5,940 bases of DNA from Thermoanaerobacterium sp. (GTDB lineage: Bacteria > Bacillota > Thermoanaerobacteria > Thermoanaerobacterales > Thermoanaerobacteraceae). The notes below the pieces were generated by a model. That model saw only the letters and a list, made by a program, of their open reading frames with translations. It ran no database searches and was not told the DNA's origin. Location: the NCBI GenBank assembly GCA_029960905.1, contig JASBVU010000128.1, positions 1 through 5,940 on the forward strand, given 5' to 3'. Both the position numbers and the translations under genes were made by a program. This document shows, piece after piece, positions 1-5,032 of this stretch (position 1 is its first letter; every line of letters begins with the position of its first letter).

Positions 1-818
1 AGATAATCTCTATCTGGTATTGGCTCATATGGTTTAGACAAAATTTGTTTAAAAATTGTATACTTATGTTCCGCAATTTTGAGTGAACTTCCATTTTCTA
101 CAAATAATCCAGTCAATTTTAAATATCTAAAATTAGAATCAGCATAATCCTTGAGTGTACCTGAACTCTGACCAGCCAAGGTAGAAGCAACCTCATCACG
201 ATAAGCATTTATAAAGCGTTTTCTATCCCTTGCTACTTCTATTTGAGAAAGTTGCTCACGATATTCTCTTATTTTATTTACGGCATTATCTACGTCTTCG
301 AATCTTCTTGTAACTTGTACAATAGATGTCATTTCATCTTTCGTAATTTTAGCTTCTAAATTTTGCTCTTCTAATTTTTTTAACACTTCTAATACAATCC
401 TCAAAGGACTGAACACAGGGTCAGGAAAAGCTTCAATAACTGATGGAATTTGATGAGCCAACAAAGCCCTCAAAAAGACTTCTTGTTCCGCTGGTAGCGT
501 ATTTGCATTAATTAATCTCAAACCGTTCGGTGTTATTGTAAAAGGTCTATCAGACTCTGCATGTCTGATGAAACCTAATTGCATTAAAGCAGCTCTCCAT
601 TTTCTTCCTACATCACTGGCGTCATTTCTTGGATTATCTTCTAATCGCTTTACAAAAACAACACCCTCTTCATGTAAGAGCCTGGCAAATTCTTGTTCAT
701 TACTTTTTCCTATTAAATTACCATGTAATGAGGAATCTACCAGTACACGTAATCCATCTTTTAGCCTTTTTGCATTTCGAATAGTTGTGTTCCCTATATA
801 CCATGCTTTTACTGTCAT
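1..818 (-). CDS. AlwI/BstNBI-family Type IIS restriction endonuclease, N-terminal part (3' end outside window)
   Basis: Open from ATG at 818 to the window edge: 272 residues, no stop, so the C-terminus is missing. The start has a good ribosome binding site (AGGAG about 9 nt upstream). The fragment matches the DNA-recognition half of the AlwI/BstNBI/PleI/MlyI family as I remember N.BspD6I: WYIG near residues 6-9, GRKWRAALMQLGF at 71-83, and a second winged-helix-like block with ADSNFRYLKLTGLFV at 226-240, where N.BspD6I has a very similar ADATTRYFRYTGLFV. Family members run to about 550-600 residues, with a PD-(D/E)XK-type cleavage domain at the C-terminus, which is not visible here. They cut a few bases outside asymmetric sites such as GGATC or GAGTC. 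The gene starts 18 nt after the stop of the second methyltransferase, so it is last of three in a restriction-modification operon. Family assignment is firm; the exact site and whether it cuts or nicks are inferred. Confidence 0.85.
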   Translation of the reverse strand, partial: MTVKAWYIGNTTIRNAKRLKDGLRVLVDSSLHGNLIGKSNEQEFARLLHEEGVVFVKRLEDNPRNDASDVGRKWRAALMQLGFIRHAESDRPFTITPNGLRLINANTLPAEQEVFLRALLAHQIPSVIEAFPDPVFSPLRIVLEVLKKLEEQNLEAKITKDEMTSIVQVTRRFEDVDNAVNKIREYREQLSQIEVARDRKRFINAYRDEVASTLAGQSSGTLKDYADSNFRYLKLTGLFVENGSSLKIAEHKYTIFKQILSKPYEPIPDRDY

Positions 819-836
819 AAACCTCTTCTCCTAAAA

Positions 837-1922
837 TCAATAACCAACAAATAAATATTCTTCAACATTATTTTTGTTATTTCCAACTTTGTGTCCTTGA
901 TTCCCAAACGAATATTTATGACTGATGGATACTACATCAACATTTTTTTTATATTTTTCCATTAATAAAACTATATCTTCTTTTGTTGGTAAAGAATTGG
1001 ATGAGTATGAAACAATTAATATACTGTTTTTATGAAATTCGAATAGCTTGTCAAAAGCTTTGAAAGCACCATCTAAAGTTTTAAAAGGTGTAGGATAACT
1101 TTTAAACTTTTTAGTCTTTGTGTGCCATTGCATCTCTACACCTTGCCAATCTCTTAGCAATCCTTCGACAAAATGATATCTCCTTACATATTCATTATCG
1201 CTCAAAGGACTATAATATGGAGGGTCAATATAAATCAAATCTGCATGTTTTTTTAAAGTCATTGCATCTCCATGATTGGATATATTTTCTTTTCCATTAT
1301 CAAACACTGCTCCATTTACTGATTCAACAGCCTCCATAAACTGTTCTCTTAAAGATAACCTTAAATCACGCCTTCCATCATCATAACGGAGACCAGTATA
1401 GGTAAAAATTCCTCGCGGCCGCTTTTTTAAGCAGGCACGAACTAACGCTGCATATACAAGTGATTTTTTCATATTGTTTTCTAATTTTTTTATATTAGCT
1501 CTAACCAAATCAATAAAAGCGTTGTCTTCATCACTAAAATACAAGTCTTTAAATGTTTCTGATACAAAATTATCAGTTGATGTATCTTCATTTAATATTA
1601 TTTCTAAATCCTCGTTAGTTAGAGTAACATGATTATTTTCAACTAAAGCTTTGGCAATATTTGCAGAAAAAGCCATATAATCGTTGCTAAATACTTGCTT
1701 GTTTTGAGTTTTAAACATATAACTAACTACACCACTACCGCTGAACAAGTCTAAAACACTATCAAATTGAAATTGAGATGCTACTCCCCATATATATTCT
1801 ATTAGCTTTTCCTTACTACCCATGAACCTAGTTGAAGGAAACTTATTCATTTGCTCAGGTAATTCAATTGGTTCTGCTATTATTTTACTCTCATTTTCTA
1901 GGTTCAATTTTGACAAGTACAT
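837..1922 (-). CDS. D12-class DNA N6-adenine methyltransferase (second methyltransferase of the Type IIS system)
   Basis: 361 residues from ATG at 1922. Motif order is that of alpha-group (D12) adenine methyltransferases: motif X-like TRFMGSKEKL at 31-40, SAM-binding motif I DLFSGSG at 58-64, a long target-recognition region, then catalytic motif IV DPPY at 233-236. The stretch YYSPLSDNEYVRRYHF after it is typical of methyltransferases with this FMGSK/FSGSG signature. I chose the ATG at 1922 because AGGAGAGG lies directly upstream. A GTG at 1979 would add 19 residues with no similarity to the family and only a weak AAGGAT site. With the ATG, the gene overlaps the end of the Dam-like gene by 32 nt, suggesting translational coupling. 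Type IIS systems with asymmetric sites usually carry two methyltransferases, one per strand, which would explain this partner gene. Its exact target is not readable from the sequence. Confidence 0.9.
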   Translation of the reverse strand: MYLSKLNLENESKIIAEPIELPEQMNKFPSTRFMGSKEKLIEYIWGVASQFQFDSVLDLFSGSGVVSYMFKTQNKQVFSNDYMAFSANIAKALVENNHVTLTNEDLEIILNEDTSTDNFVSETFKDLYFSDEDNAFIDLVRANIKKLENNMKKSLVYAALVRACLKKRPRGIFTYTGLRYDDGRRDLRLSLREQFMEAVESVNGAVFDNGKENISNHGDAMTLKKHADLIYIDPPYYSPLSDNEYVRRYHFVEGLLRDWQGVEMQWHTKTKKFKSYPTPFKTLDGAFKAFDKLFEFHKNSILIVSYSSNSLPTKEDIVLLMEKYKKNVDVVSISHKYSFGNQGHKVGNNKNNVEEYLFVGY

Positions 1923-2733
1923 CCTCTCCTGTTCTCTTTGATGCTTTACTGCTAATATTCCGTTTAGTTTGATGTACACTTATTTTATAATCCTTATACA
2001 ATTCATGAACTAATGGGTGATTTGAATTTGTCAAAAGAATGTAGCACCCCAAATCCTTTAACCGTTTCACTTCATTAGCCAATTCTCTTTGGTCTTCTAT
2101 ATAAAATTGTTCTTTAGTATAACGTTTAAAATCAGAGTACTTTGATACAGGAATATAAGGTGGGTCTAAAAATATGAAGTCCCCTGGCTCTGCGTATTCT
2201 CGAAGCACGTCTTTATAATCACCGTGAATAATTATGGCATTTTTTAATACTTTGCTTGCAGCTTGTAGGTTTTCTTCATCACAAATTTTAGGATTTTTAT
2301 ATTTTCCGAACGGAACATTAAATTCTCCTTTTTTATTCACTCTATATAAACCGTTATAGCATGTTCTATTTAAATACAAAGTTCGGGCAGCTCTCTCAAT
2401 ATTTGTTAATGTTTCAGGGTTTAATGCTCTAATTCTATAATAAAATTCTTCATCATTTTTCATTTCTTTTAACAATTCTATTAACTCATTTACATTCTCT
2501 GCGATTATTTTATATAAATTAATCAATTCTGGATTATAGTCCGAAATAATTGCTCTTTCGGGAGAAAGCTCAAAGAATAAAGCGCCTCCGCCTACAAAAG
2601 GTTCTATATATTTATTGTATTTTTTGGGAACGTTAGGTACAAGTACATTAAGCATTTGAGATTTACCACCTGCCCATTTTAATACTGGCTTTGCTTTAAT
2701 ATATTTCCTAACATCAAATAAAGTCTGTTGCAC
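1891..2733 (-). CDS. Dam-like DNA N6-adenine methyltransferase (first gene of the restriction-modification operon)
   Basis: 280 residues from a GTG start with a GAGG site about 10 nt upstream. No in-frame ATG fits better, and the N-terminus reaches the family's first motif at the usual distance. It has every landmark of the Dam/DpnM group: motif X KWAGGK at 19-24, SAM-binding FVGGGALFFE at 46-55, the recognition segment CYNGLYRVN (125-133) with GEFNVPFG (136-143), and catalytic DPPY at 190-193. That recognition segment is almost the same as in E. coli Dam, where it helps read GATC, so a GATC-containing target is likely. It is the first gene of a leftward operon with a second methyltransferase and an AlwI-family endonuclease, so its job is most likely to protect host sites rather than to act as a solitary Dam. 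The length is normal and I see no frame damage. Confidence 0.93.
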   Translation of the reverse strand: MQQTLFDVRKYIKAKPVLKWAGGKSQMLNVLVPNVPKKYNKYIEPFVGGGALFFELSPERAIISDYNPELINLYKIIAENVNELIELLKEMKNDEEFYYRIRALNPETLTNIERAARTLYLNRTCYNGLYRVNKKGEFNVPFGKYKNPKICDEENLQAASKVLKNAIIIHGDYKDVLREYAEPGDFIFLDPPYIPVSKYSDFKRYTKEQFYIEDQRELANEVKRLKDLGCYILLTNSNHPLVHELYKDYKISVHQTKRNISSKASKRTGEDVLVKIEPRK

Positions 2734-2757
2734 TTTTTATCATCCTCGTAACATTAA

Positions 2758-2773
2758 TTGTACAATATTACAA
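2758..2773. repeat. Short inverted repeat in the leader of the restriction-modification operon
   Basis: TTGTA and TACAA separated by six bases, lying 25-40 nt upstream of the GTG start of the Dam-like gene and downstream of the candidate promoter. The position would suit an operator or an mRNA element that times methyltransferase synthesis. No controller (C) protein gene is visible in the window, and so short an arm in AT-rich DNA may be chance. Confidence 0.25.
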
Positions 2774-2822
2774 CTTAAAAAGCCCTATTAAAAGGATATA
2801 TCTAAATGGCATTCTATATAAC

Positions 2823-2831
2823 ATTATATCA
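2823..2831 (-). promoter_or_regulatory. Candidate extended -10 promoter of the restriction-modification operon
   Basis: On the minus strand the sequence reads TGATATAATG: a perfect TATAAT (2823-2828) preceded by the TG of an extended -10 element (2830-2831). No good -35 hexamer sits 17-18 nt upstream, which is normal for extended -10 promoters of Gram-positive bacteria. Transcription would begin about 80-90 nt before the GTG of the Dam-like gene, leaving a leader that contains the inverted repeat at 2758-2773. It is the best promoter-like match upstream of the operon by eye. Confidence 0.45.
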
Positions 2832-2940
2832 AGAGAAAAAGAAATACAGATAAACCCATTAATACTATTTGTAGATTTAAAAATAGAAATATAAAATATG
2901 AAAGATTGATATTATAGGGAATGAAAAATTTGGAGGTTAG

Positions 2941-3111
2941 AGGTATTATGAACATCAATTCTCTCAACTCATTGCACAGTTCGAGAAGATTGCTACTCAA
3001 TTAAAGCGTCAAAATGACCTTCAAAGAGGAAAATTATCAAACGAATTGCCAATTTGCTTGCTAAGTAGGGTGTTTTTAGATGTGTATTTGGAGAGATTAA
3101 GTTATGAATGA
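2941..3111 (+). pseudogene. Start-less small open frame, possible remnant
   Basis: A 56-codon plus-strand frame bounded by TAG at 2938 and TGA at 3109. A strong GGAGG lies at 2932-2936, but no ATG, GTG or TTG follows at a usable distance in this frame; the first codon is AGG. The peptide begins YYEHQFSQLIAQFEKIA and continues QLKRQNDL, a regular amphipathic or coiled-coil helix of the sort seen in small mobile-element proteins. An ATG at 2948 in another frame gives only 18 codons. The combination of ribosome binding site, protein-like composition and no start suggests a small gene that lost its start codon. I do not recognise the family. Confidence 0.35.
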
Positions 3112-3151
3112 AGCATTTAAAAAATAAAATTTTGGTTTTTGGGTTTGTGGG

Positions 3152-3284
3152 TTAAATATAGCTTAATTTGTTTGACAATGTATTAACAACCCAACCATTT
3201 TCCGTCTTAGTCAGATAGTAATTGTCTTTGTGTCCCCCCTCTTTGACTATAAACTCTTAACTTAAATTTCACCGATATTTTACG
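3152..3284 (-). pseudogene. Remnant of a small unknown gene: ribosome binding site kept, start codon lost, frameshift in a G run
   Basis: A perfect GGGAGG (minus strand, 3292-3297) is followed after seven bases by codon CGT at 3284, exactly where a start codon should be. Reading on gives KISVKFKLRVYSQRGG. The frame then breaks in a run of six G (3234-3239); skipping one G restores a sensible peptide, HKDNYYLTKTENGWVV and so on to TAA at 3152. The total is about 44 residues. Both halves look like real protein and meet at a homopolymer, so a one-base insertion is the natural explanation. I do not recognise the family. Its place beside the integrase remnant suggests mobile-element cargo. Confidence 0.45.
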
Positions 3285-3429
3285 TAAATTTCCTCCCTTC
3301 TATATATACGTTCATTTTATCACCATTACATATGGTTTGGCTATCAAATTTTTTATCTTTTAAAAATTTTGTTGCCTTTTTTTCCAGTATAAAATAATTC
3401 TCAAACTTCACCCGTCTGATTATTTCCAT
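3280..3429 (-). CDS. Hypothetical small lysine-rich protein (49 aa) next to the integrase remnant
   Basis: ATG at 3429 to TAA at 3280: 49 residues, intact, beginning MEIIRRVKFENYFILEKKA and ending NVYIEGRKFT. About a quarter of the residues are K or R; there is no signal peptide, membrane segment or motif I recognise. A weak AAGGA lies about 10 nt upstream, and the gene begins 13 nt after the stop of the integrase remnant, on the same strand. Its last codons overlap the ribosome binding site of the broken gene at 3152-3284, a close packing that fits an old mobile-element operon. It could equally be a chance open frame in decaying AT-rich DNA. Confidence 0.3.
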   Translation of the reverse strand: MEIIRRVKFENYFILEKKATKFLKDKKFDSQTICNGDKMNVYIEGRKFT

Positions 3430-3442
3430 TTTCCAACAATCC

Positions 3443-3604
3443 TTATGAGTTATTCACGGGAGAATACTTTTGATGATTATCTTGAATATCTTTAACAAAC
3501 AAATTTGCATATTTCTTTGTTATTTCCATTGATGCTGACCGCGCAAAGAATGAAGTGGAGCACCACCATTTTCTATACACATTTTGGCAAAAATATTTTA
3601 AAAA
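3443..3604 (-). pseudogene. Tyrosine recombinase/integrase, degraded C-terminal remnant
   Basis: Two minus-strand frames together give the last 50-60 residues of a phage-type integrase. The upstream frame reads IFAKMCIENGG, the usual helix after the conserved H-x-x-R region. The downstream frame reads ASMEITKKYANLFVKDIQ and runs to TAA at 3443; the Tyr in KKYANLF is the expected catalytic tyrosine. Between them GGTCAGCATCA is one base short of coding for the expected GHAS, and about two codons of the usual LQRILGH are missing, so the gene carries a frameshift and a small deletion. The rest of the protein, roughly 300 residues, is absent: upstream the sequence passes directly into the end of an IS21-type element at 3605. 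It cannot be functional. Confidence 0.75.
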
Positions 3605-3651
3605 TGTCAACATCGATTGAAAATTCTCGAATTTTAACGAATTGAAATTCT
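3605..3651. repeat. Likely terminal end of the IS21-family element, with internal repeats
   Basis: The plus strand starts TGTCAACATCG, in line with the TGT...ACA termini of IS21 elements. It carries two near-identical motifs 25 bp apart, ATTGAAAATTCT at 3616-3627 and ATTGAAATTCT at 3641-3651, like the multiple terminal repeats of this family. It lies just beyond the istB stop (3670), where the right end should be, and exactly where the integrase remnant stops making sense. No matching left end was found near 4200-4260. Confidence 0.5.
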
Positions 3652-3669
3652 ACATTTTGAACGTTTGGT

Positions 3670-3904
3670 TCAATAACTAGGCAGGATAAAGGCCTGCTTT
3701 TTTTCTTGGAGGCGGTAAGAATCGCTTTTGATATTAAAGGCCATGGCGTGGATTAATGGATGATCTAAAATGGCTGTCTCTAATACATCGTCTCCGAATA
3801 CTTTCCCCCATTTTAAGCGTCTTCTAATAAGTGCTCCAGTTGGTGGGCTGTGTGGAGCGCCAACCAAGCTTTTGTAATCGTTCTATTAACATGTCCTTCA
3901 TCAT
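3670..3904 (-). pseudogene. istB: IS21-family helper ATPase IstB, internally deleted and frameshifted remnant
   Basis: The C-terminal piece is clear: LKWGKVFGDDVLETAILD, then FNIKSDSYRLQEKK, ending at TGA 3670. This is the hallmark tail of IstB, usually ...WGEVFGD.V.ATAILDRLLHHS...NIKG.SYRL.EKR. An N-terminal piece can be read from ATG at 3904 (MKDMLIERLQKLG), which after a one-base shift continues HTAHQLEHLLEDA, like the IstB N-terminus. The whole AAA+ core with Walker A and B, roughly 170 residues, is missing between the two. A complete IstB has about 250 residues and assists the IstA transposase in target choice. This copy has about 75 codons in three frames and is dead. Confidence 0.75.
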
Positions 3905-4203
3905 ACAGTTTCACTTTCTTCCAATGCTGCGTAAGCACAGCGAAAGGACGTTTGTTTTCTTTTGGAGATGGGGTAGAAGATGAAAAGTCGTTGGTCGCCA
4001 AACCTTGAACGCCTTTTATTTTCTGTCCTTTTTCGTTTGAATGGATCCCCTCATAGTGTTCCATTTGATCTTTTATAAGGAACAAGTTTACTTTTTTGTT
4101 GGCTTTGCGCTCTGGAAACTTGTCCTTCTTGAGATACCTTATGAACTGTTTTTCGATCAAACCCTGTTTCTTTGGCAACCCGCTTAAAGTTGTACGCCCT
4201 CAC
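3905..4203 (-). pseudogene. istA: IS21-family transposase IstA, heavily truncated and frameshifted remnant
   Basis: Starting near 4203 the minus strand reads YNFKRVAKETGFDRKTVHK, the helix-turn-helix at the IstA N-terminus. An extra G shifts the frame, then KYLKKDKFPERKANKK continues, and after further shifts in A runs SKLVPYK and DQMEHYE follow, the usual SKL.PYKDYI region. Thus at least three single-base indels occur within about 60 codons. The rest (GIHSNEKG to about 3905) does not resemble the DDE catalytic core, which should be some 200 residues long; a large internal deletion has removed it. The end meets the istB start, as in intact IS21 elements where istA and istB abut or overlap. 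The 5' end is also missing: the sequence runs into an ISL3 relic with no IS terminus between. Confidence 0.65.
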
Positions 4204-4222
4204 TTTGACCAAAAGAGGCTGG

Positions 4223-4522
4223 AGGATTCGTGCTGGTAACGCTCTAGAAAAGAATAGACTTAATAGAAACCGTCTTCCTCAGGACTTGCGTCTGCATCGA
4301 CATTTTCTCAAAATGAGAAAGCAATATTTTCAAAGACCTTTACATCACGAATCCTTTAAATCCGATAATCATGGACAGAGGAAGTTTCCTTCTGAGAACA
4401 GTGGCATTTTTGGACTTTTACAGACGTATAAATATAGATTTCCAAGTGAGTGACTTGATCCTCCACATGAGTGATTTCAACATCTTCAACCTAAGCAGTT
4501 TTGTAATAAAATGAGAATGCAT
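4223..4522 (-). pseudogene. ISL3-family transposase, N-terminal zinc-finger remnant
   Basis: ATG at 4522 has a strong AAGGAG upstream and begins MHSHFITKLL. After a one-base deletion it continues EDVEITHVED, IYIYTSVKVQKCHCSQ and SSVHDYRI, then RIRDVKVFENIAFSF, and after a second shift RKCRCRRKS and GRRF, then FLERYQ. This is the ISL3 zinc-binding N-terminal pattern: C-x-C, VHDYR, a hydrophobic strand, an RxxRxxC segment, CGRRF, then RYQ. Damage includes at least three frameshifts, a TAA after HDYRI and a TGA in place of the Cys of CGRRF. Only about 100 of the usual 400 or so residues remain; the DDE catalytic domain is gone and istA-like sequence follows. An IS21 insertion followed by deletion would explain the junction. 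Confidence 0.75.
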
Positions 4523-4648
4523 TATGAAATCTCCTTTTTTATGTAGTTACCAACTATCGTCTTAAAGGAGAGATCTTCATCTTTGTAATTGCTTTTATTT
4601 TGCCCAAAAAGTCTCTTAACTCCAACATTAGTAAATTGAACCAATAAC
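4523..4648. other. Gap between IS relic and tRNA terminator, no gene seen
   Basis: I see no supported gene here. The minus strand holds the ribosome binding site (AAGGAG, about 4530-4536) of the ISL3 relic. GACTTTTTGGGCAAAAT (about 4598-4614) might be a worn ISL3 terminal repeat, since ends of that family often begin GG-C/G-TCTTT, but the match is too weak to call. Confidence 0.3.
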
Positions 4649-4679
4649 AAAAAAAGTCCTCCACAATACTGTGAAGAAC
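4649..4679 (-). terminator. Rho-independent terminator of tRNA-Leu
   Basis: On the minus strand GTTCTTCAC (4671-4679) pairs along all nine bases with GTGGAGGAC (4656-4664), with two or three G-U pairs and a six-base loop, followed directly by seven T (4649-4655). It lies 55 nt after the tRNA 3' end, in the same direction, so it should end the tRNA transcript and insulate it from the IS relics beyond. Confidence 0.8.
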
Positions 4680-4733
4680 GTTGAAATTTCGGTACTATTC
4701 ACGTTTAAATTACTGTAAAATGCACCGTGACAA

Positions 4734-4817
4734 TGCCGATGGTGGGAGTCGAACCCACACTCCTGCAAGGGAACACGATTTTGAGTCGTGCGCGTCTGCC
4801 AATTCCGCCACATCGGC
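4734..4817 (-). tRNA. tRNA-Leu (anticodon CAA)
   Basis: 84 nt. The acceptor arm GCCGATG pairs perfectly with CATCGGC, with discriminator A. The anticodon arm is CACGA-CTCAAAA-TCGTG, so the anticodon is CAA, reading UUG codons. The T arm is GTGGG-TTCGACT-CCCAC. The long variable arm between anticodon and T stems (TTCCCTTGCAGGA) marks a class II tRNA, as expected for leucine. CCA is not encoded: TTG follows the discriminator, so the CCA end must be added by the nucleotidyltransferase, as for many Bacillus tRNAs. It is a single gene with its own terminator. Confidence 0.96.
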
Positions 4818-4866
4818 CTAATGTTTTTATCGTTGTTTTTCAGACAAGTACTATCTTAATACATTT

Positions 4867-4896
4867 TATATAAAATATCCATATCTTTTTTTACAA
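4867..4896 (-). promoter_or_regulatory. Possible promoter of tRNA-Leu
   Basis: On the minus strand TTGTAA (4891-4896) is followed after 17-18 bases by TTATAT/TATATA (about 4867-4873). Transcription would start about 45 nt upstream of the mature tRNA, leaving a leader for RNase P to remove. The region is very AT-rich, so such matches occur easily by chance. Confidence 0.3.
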
Positions 4897-4931
4897 ATAT
4901 AAAAGTGTTTTAAAAACATATCATTTTTTAA

Positions 4932-4947
4932 GAATGGCTCTTTTGTT
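4932..4947. repeat. 16-bp direct repeat, copy 1
   Basis: GAATGGCTCTTTTGTT, identical to the copy at 5043-5058 in the same orientation. The two copies flank a 95-bp block that holds an imperfect hairpin (4953-5024). Copy 1 lies between the amidohydrolase and tRNA-Leu. Confidence 0.8.
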
Positions 4948-4952
4948 ATAAA

Positions 4953-5024
4953 GAATCCCCCTCTATGCAGACTCTTAAGAATATGAAAAATGTCTTTTTG
5001 TTATCAGTCTACGTCGGGGGATTC
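4953..5024. repeat. Large imperfect inverted repeat between the direct repeats
   Basis: GAATCCCCC (4953-4961) pairs with GGGGGATTC (5016-5024); further in, AGACT (4969-4973) pairs with AGTCT (5006-5010) across a partly mismatched stretch, with a loop of about 32 nt. It begins 9 bp past the amidohydrolase stop and could act as a terminator for that gene, although only TTTAT follows it on the minus strand. Because it is framed by direct repeats it may instead be a small mobile-element relic. Confidence 0.55.
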
Positions 5025-5032
5025 GGTCCATT

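Noticed and set aside
568..834. Plus-strand open frame of 88 codons
   Set aside because: It lies antisense to the endonuclease gene, whose frame has clear family motifs; no ribosome binding site and no recognisable protein features.
1118..1339. Plus-strand open frame of 73 codons
   Set aside because: Antisense shadow of the D12 methyltransferase, across its recognition region and DPPY motif.
3172..3200. TTGACA at 3172-3177 as a plus-strand promoter
   Set aside because: No acceptable -10 hexamer follows at 16-18 bases and no plus-strand gene lies downstream.
3681..3705. Plus-strand hairpin GCAGG...CCTGC followed by seven T, terminator-like
   Set aside because: The stem is only five base pairs, no plus-strand gene precedes it, and the bases code for the istB C-terminus on the other strand.
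4172..4453. Plus-strand open frame of 93 codons
   Set aside because: It is antisense to the ISL3 and istA relics, whose minus-strand frames carry family motifs; the plus-strand peptide shows none.
4628..4813. Minus-strand open frame of 61 codons
   Set aside because: It runs through the tRNA-Leu gene and its terminator; the opening residues are translated tRNA sequence, a common false gene call.
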